Shown one piece after another: positions 54,747 through 64,000 of a stretch of DNA of 64,000 nt. Source of the stretch: Burkholderiales bacterium RIFCSPLOWO2_02_FULL_57_36 (lineage in GTDB: Bacteria > Pseudomonadota > Gammaproteobacteria > Burkholderiales > Burkholderiaceae_D); assembly GCA_001770855.1 (NCBI GenBank), contig MESE01000016.1, forward strand, positions 62,001 to 126,000. The letters are read 5' to 3'. The notes under the pieces were generated by a model that saw only the letters and a program-made list of their open reading frames with translations, did not search any database and was not told the DNA's origin. Every line of letters starts with the position of its first letter. Positions within the stretch are counted from its first letter, which is position 1. The position numbers and the translations under genes were made by a program.

Positions 54747-55793
54747 ATGCAAACCACCGCACAGCCAACTTTCAGCACTGCCCATACACGAGGAGCATCG
54801 CGTGCATGGCTGGTGCTGGGCGCGCTGGCGCTACTCGCGCTTGCGAGCATCCTGCTTGCGTGCAGCGTCGGATCGGTCGCGCTGTCGGCGGCCGACCTGT
54901 TCGGTGCGATCAGCGAGGCGGTCCGCGGCGATCATTCGACGCTTGCCGCGACCTTGCTTGAATTGCGCCTGAACCGCGCGCTATCGGGATTTGTTGTCGG
55001 CGCCATGCTGGCTCTGGCCGGCGTGCTGATGCAGGCGCTGCTGCGCAATCCGCTGGCCGATCCTTATGTGCTGGGCGTATCCGGTGGCGCGGCGGTCGGC
55101 GCGCTGGCGGCGATGCTTTTTTTCACTGCGGCCTGGGCTATCGACATGGCCGCCTTTGGCGGCGCGATCGCGGTCGCCTTGCTGCTGTTTCTGCTCGCGC
55201 ATCGCGACCTGCGCAATGGCGCGGTCGAAGGCAATGCGCCTTTCCTTTTACTGACCGGCGTGATCGTCGCATCGGGTTGTGGTGCGCTGGTGACGCTGAT
55301 GCTGTCGATCGCGCCGGACAATCGCTTGCGCGGCATGGTGTTCTGGCTGATCGGCGATTTGTCCGGCACGCAATTGCGCTGGCTGCCGTGGCTGGTGCTT
55401 GCCGGCGCATTAATATTCTCTACCCGCATCGCGCGCGCGATCAACATGGTTGCGCAGCATGCGGAAGCGGCGGCAACCCTGGGCGTGCGGGTCGGCCCCT
55501 TGCGCAAGGGTTTGTTCGTCTGCGCCGCGCTATTGACCGCCGGCGCGGTGAGCAGCGCCGGCAGCATCGGATTCGTCGGGCTGATCGTGCCACACGCATG
55601 CCGTTTCGCGCTGGGGCCGGATCATCGGCTGCTGCTGCCTGCGGCCACGCTGGTCGGCGGCACTTTCCTGGTGCTGGCCGATACGCTGGCGCGCACGCTG
55701 ATCGCGCCGCAACAGCTGCCGGTCGGCGTGATCACCGCGCTGATCGGCGTGCCGGTATTCTTGCTGCAGCTGCATCACATGAGAAGACGGTGA
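54747..55793 (+). CDS. btuC: Cobalamin ABC importer permease BtuC
   Basis: A 348-residue FecCD-family permease with about ten helices. Typical stretches: RLNRALSGFVVGAMLALAGVLMQALLRNPLADPYVLGVSGGAAVGAL and AGSIGFVGLIVPHACRFALGPDHR. It carries corrinoid released by BtuF through the inner membrane. Its stop is one base away from btuD. The partner binding protein btuF is 5 kb downstream in the same block. Confidence 0.92.
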   Translation: MQTTAQPTFSTAHTRGASRAWLVLGALALLALASILLACSVGSVALSAADLFGAISEAVRGDHSTLAATLLELRLNRALSGFVVGAMLALAGVLMQALLRNPLADPYVLGVSGGAAVGALAAMLFFTAAWAIDMAAFGGAIAVALLLFLLAHRDLRNGAVEGNAPFLLLTGVIVASGCGALVTLMLSIAPDNRLRGMVFWLIGDLSGTQLRWLPWLVLAGALIFSTRIARAINMVAQHAEAAATLGVRVGPLRKGLFVCAALLTAGAVSSAGSIGFVGLIVPHACRFALGPDHRLLLPAATLVGGTFLVLADTLARTLIAPQQLPVGVITALIGVPVFLLQLHHMRRR

Positions 55794-55794
55794 C

Positions 55795-56574
55795 ATGATG
55801 AAGACGATCGGATTGCAGCTTCGCATCGGCGAGCGCACCTTGGTGGCGGGACTCGACTGGCAGGTTCATGCCGGAGAGTGCTGGTGCGTGATCGGGCGCA
55901 ATGGCGCAGGCAAGAGTACCTTGCTGCGCACGCTGGCCGGCTTGCGCGAAGCGGATGGCGGCGCGGTGCAAGTCGGGGGGCGCTTGCTGCCGGACTGGCC
56001 GCTGCAGGATCTGGCACGCGAACGCGCTTTCCTGGCGCAAGGGCGCAATGACGCGTTCGGCTATCGCGTGCTCGATACCGTTCTGTCGGCACGCCATCCA
56101 TACCATGACGCCGGTTACTGGGAGTCGGATGCCGACTATCAGGCGGCGCATGCGGCATTGCATGCGCTGGACGTCGGCGCGCTGGCCGAGCGCGACGTGC
56201 GCACCCTGTCCGGCGGCGAGCGCCAGCGCGTGGCGATTGCCGCGGTGCTGGCGCAGGACACACCCTTGCTGTTGCTGGACGAGCCGGCCAATGCGCTCGA
56301 TCTCGCGCATCAGGTCAGCGTGATGGGCCTGCTGGCACGGCTCTGTCGCCAGAGCCGCAAGGCGGTGGTGATGGTCAGCCACGACCTGAACCTGGCGCAC
56401 AGCGTCGCGAGTCACGCACTGCTGTTGATGGGCGACGGCCGATGGCAGGCGGGTCCGGTCGCCGAAGTGATGCAGGCGCCGATCCTGAGCCACTGCCTGG
56501 GGCACCCGATCGAGATCGTGCGGCATGGCAGCCGGACCATTTACCTACCTGTCGAGGAGACACACCATGAGTGA
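55795..56574 (+). CDS. btuD: Cobalamin ABC importer ATPase BtuD
   Basis: A 259-residue ABC ATPase: Walker A GRNGAGKST (34-42), signature LSGGERQRVAIA near 138, Walker B LLLLDEPANALD near 158 and MVSHDLNLAH. The ATG at 55795 or 55798 is the start. It belongs to the FepC/BtuD group. The stop overlaps the cobO start by 8 bases. Confidence 0.92.
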   Translation: MMKTIGLQLRIGERTLVAGLDWQVHAGECWCVIGRNGAGKSTLLRTLAGLREADGGAVQVGGRLLPDWPLQDLARERAFLAQGRNDAFGYRVLDTVLSARHPYHDAGYWESDADYQAAHAALHALDVGALAERDVRTLSGGERQRVAIAAVLAQDTPLLLLDEPANALDLAHQVSVMGLLARLCRQSRKAVVMVSHDLNLAHSVASHALLLMGDGRWQAGPVAEVMQAPILSHCLGHPIEIVRHGSRTIYLPVEETHHE

Positions 56575-57175
56575 CGACAACATCAATGAGCGGCATCGGG
56601 CGCGCATGCAGCGCAAGAAGGATGTGGTCGATCAAAAGATCAATGCGGCCAAACGCGATACCGGCGTATTGCTGGTCAACACCGGCAATGGCAAGGGCAA
56701 GAGTTCGAGCGCGTTCGGCATGGCGATCCGCACGCTCGGCCACGGCAAGAAAGTAGGCATCGTGCAATTCATCAAGGGTGCCAAGGCAACCGGCGAAGAA
56801 CAGTTCCTGCGCCGCTTCCCGGACGAAGTGAGTTTCTATGCGATGGGCGAAGGCTACACCTGGGAAACCCAGGACCGCGAACGCGATATCGCCTGTGCGC
56901 AAAAGGCCTGGGAAAAAGCGCAGGCATTTTTACGCGATCCGGAAATCGGGCTGGTGGTGCTCGATGAATTGAATATCGCGTTGAAATACAAGTACCTCGA
57001 CGTCCATCAGGTCATCGCCGATGTGGATGCGCGTCCCGAAATGCAGCACGTGGTGATCACCGGCCGCGGCGCGCCGCCGGAACTGATCGAGGTGGCCGAT
57101 ACCGTCACCGAGATGCAGCCGGTCAAGCATGCTTTTGCGGCCGGCATCGCGGCGCAACCCGGCGTCGAATGGTAA
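56567..57175 (+). CDS. cobO: Cob(I)yrinic acid a,c-diamide adenosyltransferase
   Basis: A 202-residue CobA/CobO/BtuR-type enzyme from ATG 56567. P-loop TGNGKGKSS at 39-47, then MAIRTLGHGKKVGIVQFIKG and VVLDELNIALKYKYLD. It transfers the adenosyl group from ATP to cobalt(I) corrinoids. It overlaps btuD and is followed by cobB. Confidence 0.94.
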   Translation: MSDDNINERHRARMQRKKDVVDQKINAAKRDTGVLLVNTGNGKGKSSSAFGMAIRTLGHGKKVGIVQFIKGAKATGEEQFLRRFPDEVSFYAMGEGYTWETQDRERDIACAQKAWEKAQAFLRDPEIGLVVLDELNIALKYKYLDVHQVIADVDARPEMQHVVITGRGAPPELIEVADTVTEMQPVKHAFAAGIAAQPGVEW

Positions 57176-57185
57176 GGCGCATCCG

Positions 57186-58502
57186 ATGACTGACCGCGCC
57201 ACAGCTCGGGTTGTTCTCGTCTCCGCCATTGCGTCCGGGCAGGGCAAAACCACCGTGACCGCCGCATTGGCGCGCAAGCTGGTGCAGCAGGGACAGCGGG
57301 TTCGGATATTCAAGGCGGGCCCGGATTTTCTGGATCCAATGATGCTGGAGCGAGCCGGCGGCATGCCGGTGTACACGCTTGATCTGTGGATGGTGGGGCT
57401 CGACCAATGCCGCCGGATGCTGGCGCTGGCGGCGGCGGAAGCGGACGTGATCCTGATCGAGGGCGTAATGGGCTTGTACGACGGCACGCCTTCATCGGCC
57501 GATCTGGCGCGTGCGTTCGGTGTGCCGGTCATGGCGGTGCTCGATGCCTCCGCAATGGCGCAAACCGCAGGCGCGGTGGTCATCGGCTTGCGCGATTACG
57601 GCCCGGTAGATCTGGCCGGCGTCATCGCCAATCGTGTCGGCAGTCCGGGCCACGCGAAAATGGTGGCGGCTGCGATGCGCGATGTTCCATTGTTCGGCAC
57701 GCTGCCAAAGCAGCTTGAATCGCTGCCGGAACGCCACCTTGGCCTGGTTCAACCCGACGAAATCGATATGCTCGACTTGGTGCTCGATCGGATCGCGGGG
57801 CAATTGGCACTGGATATGGATGCGTGGAACAGCTTGCGCAGCACCAGCTTCGATGCCGACGATAGCGACGATGTTGGCGCGGCAATCGAGCCGGCATTGC
57901 AGGGCAAAACCGTTGCGATCGCGCGCGACGCGGCATTTGCCTTTCTGTATCCGGCCAATCTCGATTGCCTGCGTGCGCTGGGCGCCGCTGTGGTGTCATT
58001 TTCACCGCTGGCGAACGAGCCGGTTCCAGAGTCCGCGGATGCGGTGTACCTGCCCGGCGGTTACCCGGAACTGAACGCGCGTGCATTATCGCAGGCAACG
58101 CGCTGGCAGGACTCGATGCGCAACACGCATGCGGCGGGTGTTCCGATCCTGGCCGAATGCGGCGGCCTGATGGCGCTGACGCAGACCTTGACCGATCTGG
58201 ACGGCGCGGTCTGGCCGATGGTCGGCTTGCTGCCAGGACAGGTACAAATGCAATCGCGGCTGGCCGCGATCGGCATGCAAGCCTATACCACGGCGCAGGG
58301 CGAGTTGCGCGGCCATGCTTTTCATTACTCGCGTTTCGACACCGCGCACCTCCCGGCGCATCATGCACGGAAGAATCCGTCGGGCGATCCGGGTGAGGCG
58401 ATCTATCGCAGCGGTTCCCTGACGGCGTCGTATTTCCATGCGTACTTTCCATCCTGCCCGGCGGCAATTGCCGCCATCCTCCTCGGACAGGGCCAACCAT
58501 GA
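57186..58502 (+). CDS. cobB: Cobyrinic acid a,c-diamide synthase
   Basis: A 438-residue CobB/CbiA from ATG 57186. The N-terminal ATPase part has SAIASGQGKTTVTAALA; the glutaminase part has ILAECGGLMALTQ with nucleophile Cys325, and a C-terminal YFHAYFPS. It amidates the a and c side chains of cobyrinic acid. It stands without ring-building genes, so it may serve salvage. Overlaps cobU by 4 bases. Confidence 0.94.
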   Translation: MTDRATARVVLVSAIASGQGKTTVTAALARKLVQQGQRVRIFKAGPDFLDPMMLERAGGMPVYTLDLWMVGLDQCRRMLALAAAEADVILIEGVMGLYDGTPSSADLARAFGVPVMAVLDASAMAQTAGAVVIGLRDYGPVDLAGVIANRVGSPGHAKMVAAAMRDVPLFGTLPKQLESLPERHLGLVQPDEIDMLDLVLDRIAGQLALDMDAWNSLRSTSFDADDSDDVGAAIEPALQGKTVAIARDAAFAFLYPANLDCLRALGAAVVSFSPLANEPVPESADAVYLPGGYPELNARALSQATRWQDSMRNTHAAGVPILAECGGLMALTQTLTDLDGAVWPMVGLLPGQVQMQSRLAAIGMQAYTTAQGELRGHAFHYSRFDTAHLPAHHARKNPSGDPGEAIYRSGSLTASYFHAYFPSCPAAIAAILLGQGQP

Positions 58503-59056
58503 CCCGCACCTTCATCCTGGGCGGCGCCCGCTCCGGCAAAAGCGCCTATGCCGAAACATTGGCCGCCGCGACCGGCAAGGAAGTGATTTATGTCGCGACC
58601 GCGCAGGCCGGTGATGATGAAATGGCGGCGCGCATCACGCGTCATCGGCAACAGCGCGATAGCGGCTGGGCCACGATCGAAGAGCCGCTGGCGCTTGGCG
58701 CGCTGATTGAAAAATGGAGTGCGCCGGATCGCGTGATCCTGATCGATTGCCTGACCATCTGGCTGTCGAACCTGTTGTTCTCGGAGGATAAAAATTATCC
58801 GGACATCGGTGAAATCATTCCGCCGGCGTGCTTTCACGAGCAGCGCGACCAATTCCTGCAAGCGCTGGGACAGGCAAACGGCGACGTAATCCTGGTATCG
58901 AATGAAGTCGGCATGGGTGTGATACCGCAGGGGGCGATTTCGCGCTGGTTCGTCGATGAAGCGGGACGCATGAACCAGGCGGTTGCCGCAACATGTGACC
59001 GCGCATTGCTGATTGCCGCCGGCCTGCCGCTGGTATTGAAAGGCACAGCATGCTGA
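58499..59056 (+). CDS. cobU: Bifunctional adenosylcobinamide kinase/phosphate guanylyltransferase
   Basis: A 185-residue protein: P-loop GGARSGKS (8-15), the GMP-accepting His region ITRHRQQRDSGW near 46, LIDCLTIWLSNLLF, and VSNEVGMGVIP. It phosphorylates adenosylcobinamide and makes the GDP derivative for CobS. Overlaps the cobD start by 7 bases. Confidence 0.94.
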   Translation: MTRTFILGGARSGKSAYAETLAAATGKEVIYVATAQAGDDEMAARITRHRQQRDSGWATIEEPLALGALIEKWSAPDRVILIDCLTIWLSNLLFSEDKNYPDIGEIIPPACFHEQRDQFLQALGQANGDVILVSNEVGMGVIPQGAISRWFVDEAGRMNQAVAATCDRALLIAAGLPLVLKGTAC

Positions 59057-60015
59057 TCGGACTGGGCCTCGCCATGGCGGCACTATTGAGCGCTGCAGGT
59101 GTCGCGCTCGACCTGATGCTGGGCGAGGTCCGGCGCTGGCATCCGCTGGTCGGATTCGGCCGCATCGCAAACGCGATCGAGCGCTTCCTGAATCGCGGCG
59201 CATACCGCTTCTGGTGCGGCGCGCTGGCCTGGCTGCTTGCGGTTGTGCCGTGCGTATTGCTCGCGTATTGGACGATACTCTGGAGCATGGACATCGATCC
59301 GATGTTAGGGATCGGCCTCCATGTGCTGTTGCTTTACTTCAGCCTCGGCCTGCGCAGCCTGCATGAACATACTGCGCCGATCGAACAGGCGTTGCACCGC
59401 AATGATCTGCCTGCCGCGCGCGAATACACGGCCCGCATCGTCAGCCGCGACACGGGGCAGGCGGATGAATCCGATCTGGCCAAGGCAGGCGTGGAGTCGT
59501 TGCTGGAAAACGGCAACGATGCAGTGTTCGGCACGCTGTTCTGGTTCATCATCGCGGGCGGTCCGGGCGCGCTTCTGTTTCGGCTGGCGAATACGCTGGA
59601 TGCGATGTGGGGTTACAGGACGCTGCGCTATCGCGCTTTCGGCTGCGTGGCTGCCCGCATCGACGATATTCTCAACTGGATTCCGGCACGGCTGACCGCA
59701 TTGTCATATGCATTGCTGGGCAACACGAAACTGGCATGGCATTGCTGGCGCACGCAGGCGCCGCTGTGGTCGAGCCCGAATGCCGGTCCGGTAATGGCAT
59801 CCGGCGCGGGTGCGCTGGGACTGGCCTTGGGCGGCGCCGCTTGCTACGACGGCGTCGTCGAAAATCGGCCTCCGCTGGGAAGCGGGCGGGCGGCAGCGGC
59901 ATCCGACATCGGCCGTGCATGGCGGCTGGTTTTGACTACAACGGCATTGTGGGTGGGCGTGGCGATGCTGGTTGCGGCAGTCAAATGGTTTCTGGAAAGG
60001 GGCATGCATGCTTGA
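59050..60015 (+). CDS. cobD: Adenosylcobinamide-phosphate synthase (CbiB/CobD)
   Basis: A 321-residue inner-membrane protein with the signature RRWHPLVGFGRIANAIERFLNR near 30-50 and ARIVSRDTGQADESDLAKAGVESLLENGNDAVFGTLFWF. It joins aminopropanol (phosphate) to adenosylcobyric acid. Overlaps the next gene by 8 bases. Confidence 0.93.
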   Translation: MLIGLGLAMAALLSAAGVALDLMLGEVRRWHPLVGFGRIANAIERFLNRGAYRFWCGALAWLLAVVPCVLLAYWTILWSMDIDPMLGIGLHVLLLYFSLGLRSLHEHTAPIEQALHRNDLPAAREYTARIVSRDTGQADESDLAKAGVESLLENGNDAVFGTLFWFIIAGGPGALLFRLANTLDAMWGYRTLRYRAFGCVAARIDDILNWIPARLTALSYALLGNTKLAWHCWRTQAPLWSSPNAGPVMASGAGALGLALGGAACYDGVVENRPPLGSGRAAAASDIGRAWRLVLTTTALWVGVAMLVAAVKWFLERGMHA

Positions 60016-61012
60016 ACACGGCGGCAACCTGCGCGATGCGGTGATCCGGTTCCGGCGGCCGCTTGAAGACTGGCTCGACCTGTCGACCGGGATCAATCCG
60101 CAACCGTATCCAGTGCCGGGATTGGCACCAAATGCCTGGCATCGTTTGCCGGAAGTGGATCCGGCGCTTGCGATTGCCGCGCAAGAATATTACAACGCAC
60201 CGTGCATGCTTGCGGTGGCGGGCACCCAGGCGGCGATTCAAATGCTGCCGCGCCTGCGGCCCTTTTCGCGGGTCGTGGTGGCGGCGCCGGCGTATGCGGA
60301 ACACGCGCATCACTGGGCGCTCGCAGGTCATGCAATGCGCGAAGTGGCGTATGAAGAATTGGGAAACGCCGTTGCCGAGTGCGACGTGATGGTGGTCTGC
60401 AACCCCAACAATCCGACCGGCGTCACGATCGCGCCAGCCCTGTTGCTGGAATGGGCGGACAAATTGGCATCGCGCGGCGGCTGGCTGGTGGTCGACGAAG
60501 CGTTTGCCGACACCACGCCGATGATGAGCGTCGCCGCGCAATCGGATCGTCCCGGATTGATCGTGCTGCGTTCGGTGGGAAAATTTTTCGGCCTGGCCGG
60601 CTTGAGACTCGGCTTCGTTGCTGCGCACCCGGATTTATTGACGGCCCTGGCCGATCTGTTGGGGCCGTGGACCGTCAGCGGCCCGGCGCAAGAGATCGGC
60701 TGCAGGGCATTGAACGACCGCGCCTGGCAGGCCGCCATGCGCACGCAGCTTTTGGAAAGTGGCGCGCGCCTGCACCGCTTGCTTGGCTATCACGCCATTC
60801 ATGCCGGCGGCAGCGCGCTGTACCAGTGGTGGGCCGAACCGAAGGCGGCTGTATTCTGGCAGCATATGGCGCAACACGGCGTCTGGGTACGATTGTTTAC
60901 ACGCGGCGCTTGCGGCATACGACTGGGCCTGCCGCCGGATGAAGCCGGCTGGCAGCGCCTGCAGCAAGCACTGACCGCATGGTCTGAACTGGAAAGGAAA
61001 GAAAGAAAATAA
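60008..61012 (+). CDS. cobC: L-threonine-O-3-phosphate decarboxylase
   Basis: A 334-residue PLP enzyme from ATG 60008: LEHGGNLRDAVIRF at the start, DLSTGINPQPYPVP, VCNPNNPTG near 135, and the PLP lysine in SVGKFFGLAGLRLG near 197. This is the CobC/CobD-type aminotransferase-fold decarboxylase that makes aminopropanol phosphate. The context next to cbiB supports it. Note the same symbol is used in the literature for the phosphatase at 51575. Confidence 0.9.
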   Translation: MLEHGGNLRDAVIRFRRPLEDWLDLSTGINPQPYPVPGLAPNAWHRLPEVDPALAIAAQEYYNAPCMLAVAGTQAAIQMLPRLRPFSRVVVAAPAYAEHAHHWALAGHAMREVAYEELGNAVAECDVMVVCNPNNPTGVTIAPALLLEWADKLASRGGWLVVDEAFADTTPMMSVAAQSDRPGLIVLRSVGKFFGLAGLRLGFVAAHPDLLTALADLLGPWTVSGPAQEIGCRALNDRAWQAAMRTQLLESGARLHRLLGYHAIHAGGSALYQWWAEPKAAVFWQHMAQHGVWVRLFTRGACGIRLGLPPDEAGWQRLQQALTAWSELERKERK

Positions 61013-61896
61013 TGAAGTTTTATCTGTTTCTTATTACATGTCTGGTCGCTGGCCAGGCAGCGGCGGTGATCAGCGTGCAGGACGACGCCGGCAACACGGT
61101 GGTGTTGCCGCGTGCGGCGCAGCGGATCGTCACACTGGCGCCGCACACCACCGAACTGGTATTTGCCGCAGGCGGCGGCGACCGTATCGTCGGCACGGTC
61201 GGCTATAGCGATTATCCGCCGGCGGCGCGCGATATTGCGCGGGTGGGCGATCACCGGCAGATCGATCTTGAACGCATCATCGCGCTCAAGCCCGACTTGC
61301 TGATCGTCTGGCTGCATGGCAACTCCGAGCGGCAACTGGAGCACATTCGCAAGCTGAACATCCCGTTCTATTATAGCGAGCCGCACAAGCTCGACGATAT
61401 TCCGCGTGCCGTGCTGCGCATCGGGCAAATGATGGGGACCGAAAGCCAGGCGCTGCAAAGCGCGACTGAACTGCGCCGGCAACTGGCAAAACTGTCCGAA
61501 CAATATCGCAATCGTCCGCCGGTTCGCGTGTTTTACCAGGTGTGGGGGCGGCCGTTGTACACGCTCAACGGCGAGCACATCCTGAGCGACGTGATCCGGC
61601 TATGCGGTGGCGAAAACATTTTCGCGAAACTGTCGGTAACCGCGCCGGCGGTGAGCACCGAAGCCGTCTTGATGGAAAATCCCGAAGTCATCATCACCGG
61701 CGGCCGGAAAGACCGGACCAAAGCCGGCCTGGAAATCTGGGACGCCTACGCAAGCATGCCGGCGGTACAACGCGGCAACCTTTTTTCAATTGATGGGGAC
61801 TTGCTGAATCGGGCGGGACCGCGGCTGATTGCCGGTGCGGCGGCGGTGTGCGAAAAACTGGAACAGGCGCGCAGCCGCCGGAGCGAACAACGATGA
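61012..61896 (+). CDS. btuF: Periplasmic cobalamin-binding protein BtuF
   Basis: A 294-residue class III binding protein with signal peptide (MKFYLFLITCLVAGQAAAV). Body: RIVTLAPHTTELVFAAGGGDRIVGTVGYSDYPPAARDIARVGD and LKPDLLIVWLHGN, VFYQVWGRPLYTLNG. It takes B12 from BtuB and passes it to BtuCD. It shares one base with the cobC stop (TAATG) and 4 with the next gene. Confidence 0.92.
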   Translation: MKFYLFLITCLVAGQAAAVISVQDDAGNTVVLPRAAQRIVTLAPHTTELVFAAGGGDRIVGTVGYSDYPPAARDIARVGDHRQIDLERIIALKPDLLIVWLHGNSERQLEHIRKLNIPFYYSEPHKLDDIPRAVLRIGQMMGTESQALQSATELRRQLAKLSEQYRNRPPVRVFYQVWGRPLYTLNGEHILSDVIRLCGGENIFAKLSVTAPAVSTEAVLMENPEVIITGGRKDRTKAGLEIWDAYASMPAVQRGNLFSIDGDLLNRAGPRLIAGAAAVCEKLEQARSRRSEQR

Positions 61897-62699
61897 GTCT
61901 TTACCAGCGCATCGCATGCCTGTCTACCGAGGCGGTGGAAACACTGTATGCGCTCGGTGCACAGGATGCGATTGTCGGAATATCGGGCTATACCACGCGG
62001 CCGGCGCAGGCGCGCCATGAAAAGCCGAAGATCAGCGGCTTTTCATCATCGCGCACGGAGCGCATTCTTGCGGTCAAGCCCGACCTCGTGATCGGGTTTT
62101 CCAACATACAAGCCGAAATCTGCCGTGACCTGGCGTCGGCCGGCATCGAAGTTCATTTGTTCAACCAGCGCGATATCGCCGGCATTCTGCGCATGGTGGA
62201 AGTGCTCGCGGCACTGGTGCAGCGTCAGGAACAGGGGCGGCACCTGGTTGCGGATCTGCAGGCCCGGATCGACGCCGCGCGCGAACGCAGCAGGCAGTGG
62301 AGCGTGCGCCCGAAAATCTACTTTGAAGAATGGAATGATCCGTTGATCAGCGGCATCGGCTGGGTGTCGGAATTGATCGGAGTTGCCGGCGGCGATGATG
62401 TATTCGCCGACCTGGCGCTGCATTCGAGCGCCAAACAGCGGATCATTGCCGATCCGCTCGACGTCGTGCGGCGCGCGCCGGACATCATCATCGGTTCATG
62501 GTGCGGCAAAAAATTCAGGCCCGAATCGGTGTGTAGCCGGCCGGGCTGGGATGCGATTCCGGCGGTCCGTAACGATATGGTGGTGGAAATAAAATCAGCC
62601 GACATCCTGTCTCCCGGCCCATCCGCGATTGCCGAGGGCTTGCCGCACATCGCCGCATTGGTCGAACGCTGGCAACAGGCGCAACGGAGCCGGCCATGA
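61893..62699 (+). CDS. BtuF-like cobalamin-binding protein without signal peptide
   Basis: A 268-residue class III binding-protein fold from ATG 61893 (overlap ATGA). It opens directly with [22 protein letters not shown] and has no hydrophobic leader, so it should remain in the cytosol. Core motifs: [51 protein letters not shown]. The EEW and SGWV features recall corrinoid-binding family members. It sits between btuF and cobQ, so it may handle corrinoids inside the cell. A missed upstream signal is unlikely because the frame continues into btuF. Confidence 0.8.
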   Translation: MSLYQRIACLSTEAVETLYALGAQDAIVGISGYTTRPAQARHEKPKISGFSSSRTERILAVKPDLVIGFSNIQAEICRDLASAGIEVHLFNQRDIAGILRMVEVLAALVQRQEQGRHLVADLQARIDAARERSRQWSVRPKIYFEEWNDPLISGIGWVSELIGVAGGDDVFADLALHSSAKQRIIADPLDVVRRAPDIIIGSWCGKKFRPESVCSRPGWDAIPAVRNDMVVEIKSADILSPGPSAIAEGLPHIAALVERWQQAQRSRP

Positions 62700-64000
62700 C
62701 GTTCCCGTTTCACACGCTGATGGTGCAGGGCACCACTTCAGACGCCGGTAAAACCACGCTCGTCGCAGCACTTTGCCGCCTGCTGGCGCGGCAGGGCGTG
62801 AAGGTAGTTCCATTCAAGCCGCAGAACATGGCGTTGAATAGCGCGGTGACTTCGGATGGCGGTGAAATAGGGCGCGCGCAAGCATTGCAGGCGCAAGCCG
62901 CCGGACTGGCGCCGCATACCGACATGAACCCGGTGCTGCTCAAACCGTCCAGCGATACCGGCGCACAAATCATCATTCATGGCAAAGTGCGCGCCGACAT
63001 GAATGCCCGCGACTATCACCAGTTCAAGCCGGTTGCGATGCAGGCAGTGCTGGCTTCGTATCGACGCCTGAGGGAGCAATACCACGCGGTCATCGTGGAA
63101 GGCGCAGGCAGCCCGGCCGAGATCAATCTGCGCGAGCGCGATATCGCGAACATGGGTTTTGCCGAGGAGGTCGATTGTCCGGTGATCCTGATCGCGGACA
63201 TCGATCGCGGCGGCGTGTTTGCGCACATTGTCGGCACGCTGGCATGTCTATCCGAGAGCGAGCGCAAGCGCATCGTCGGCTTCGTGATCAACCGCTTTCG
63301 CGGCGACATCGGTTTGCTGGAGCCGGGATTGGAATGGCTGCAGCAGAACACCGGCAAGCCGGTGCTGGCCGTCCTGCCATACCTGCACGGCTTGTTCCTG
63401 GATGCGGAGGATGCGATTCAACCGGCGCAAGTGGACAGCGGTACATTCCGTGTCGTCGTGCCGGTGCTGCCGAGAATCAGCAACCATACCGATTTCGATG
63501 CGCTGCGTGCGCATCCTGACGTCAATCTGCAATTCATCGGAACCGGACAGCCGATTCCACCGGCCGATCTGGTGATTCTGCCCGGCAGCAAAAACACGCG
63601 CGCCGATCTGGCATGGCTGATCGACCAGGGCTGGCGCGAAGCATTGACCAAACATCTGCGATACGGCGGCAAGGTCATCGGCGTGTGCGGCGGCTACCAG
63701 ATGCTGGGACGCAGCATCGACGATCCGCATGGCGTAGAAGGTAAACCCGGCGTATCCAACGCGTTGGGCCTGCTCGACATCGATACCGAACTGACGCAAG
63801 ACAAGCGGCTGTTGCAAGTCAGCGGGCGCTGCGTGTTTGCAGACGCGGCGGTCAGCGGGTATGAAATTCACATGGGCACATCGCAAGGCGCCGCCCTGGC
63901 CAATCCTGCCTTTTATATAGCTGAGCGACCCGAAGGCGCGCGGTCGGCGGACGACCAGATCCTCGGCACCTATCTGCACGGCTTGTTCGATACGCCCGCG
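62696..64000 (+). CDS. cobQ: Cobyric acid synthase CobQ, 3' end beyond the window
   Basis: ATG 62696 overlaps the previous stop (ATGA). The 435 codons present read through without stop to base 64000. ATPase motif [20 protein letters not shown] near 9-28, [38 protein letters not shown], and the glutaminase nucleophile Cys331 in [10 protein letters not shown], then HMGTSQG-like triad segment. Full CobQ is about 480-490 residues, so 45-55 are missing. It amidates side chains b, d, e and g. Confidence 0.95.
   Translation, partial: MTFPFHTLMVQGTTSDAGKTTLVAALCRLLARQGVKVVPFKPQNMALNSAVTSDGGEIGRAQALQAQAAGLAPHTDMNPVLLKPSSDTGAQIIIHGKVRADMNARDYHQFKPVAMQAVLASYRRLREQYHAVIVEGAGSPAEINLRERDIANMGFAEEVDCPVILIADIDRGGVFAHIVGTLACLSESERKRIVGFVINRFRGDIGLLEPGLEWLQQNTGKPVLAVLPYLHGLFLDAEDAIQPAQVDSGTFRVVVPVLPRISNHTDFDALRAHPDVNLQFIGTGQPIPPADLVILPGSKNTRADLAWLIDQGWREALTKHLRYGGKVIGVCGGYQMLGRSIDDPHGVEGKPGVSNALGLLDIDTELTQDKRLLQVSGRCVFADAAVSGYEIHMGTSQGAALANPAFYIAERPEGARSADDQILGTYLHGLFDTPA

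Overview
The window is one continuous piece of a betaproteobacterial chromosome. Oxalobacteraceae/Burkholderiales is the best guess from gene order and protein style (prpF-prpD-prpE, a LysR CysB facing a cys operon with a DUF934 gene, lptFG facing pepA). That is inference, because no rRNA marker is present. Almost all of it is core metabolism with compact operons. Bases about 12,690-26,570 form a defence island.

Layout. 1-3,674: end of the 2-methylcitrate (propionate) operon (prpF', prpD, prpE). 3,735-11,540: small unknown genes, a membrane-anchored Mrr-like nuclease-fold protein, a SulP anion transporter, a nitrate/sulfonate/taurine-type ABC importer with two different binding proteins, and an exported MsrA/MsrB repair pair. 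11,743-12,507: xthA. 12,685-26,564: a complete type I-C CRISPR-Cas locus (cas3-cas5c-cas8c-cas7c-cas4-cas1-cas2, leader, array of 33 spacers). It is bracketed by two unrelated-looking type IV (AbiEi/AbiEii) toxin-antitoxin modules. The second module lies between the decayed last repeat of the array and a two-repeat, one-spacer degenerate mini-array at 26,457-26,564. 26,674-32,389: an RND efflux operon under a BigR/SqrR-like ArsR repressor, with two DUF2892 membrane proteins and an OsmC protein. 32,779-36,991: pepA facing lptF-lptG-cbiX. 36,996-43,830: a long assimilatory sulfate operon (tauE-like, cysI, DUF934, cysH, cysD, cysN, cobA), divergent from cysB. 44,903-49,487: HAD phosphatase, methyltransferase, FAH and VOC enzymes, a guanidine-II riboswitch with its Gdx exporter, and an alpha/beta hydrolase. 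49,667-64,000: cobalamin region: cobT-cobS-cobC, then a cobalamin riboswitch in front of btuB, btuC, btuD, cobO, cobB, cobU, cobD, cobC, btuF, a cytosolic BtuF-like protein and cobQ (cut by the window end).

How it fits together. The sulfur operon couples sulfate activation and two reduction steps to siroheme supply (CobA in the operon, CbiX converging on it) and to a TauE/SafE-type exporter. The B12 block handles uptake, adenosylation, late synthesis and the lower loop. The corrin-ring genes are not in this window.

The most unusual item is the degenerate mini-array beside the second AbiE module. Its first pseudo-repeat keeps the 3' half (the crRNA handle) and its second keeps the 5' part. 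This is what one would expect of a single guide RNA kept for regulation (CreA/CreR-like), but equally it may be an eroded array tail cut off by a TA insertion. By eye I found no TTC-flanked seed match in the adjacent abiE promoter or in the cas3 upstream region, so the function stays open.
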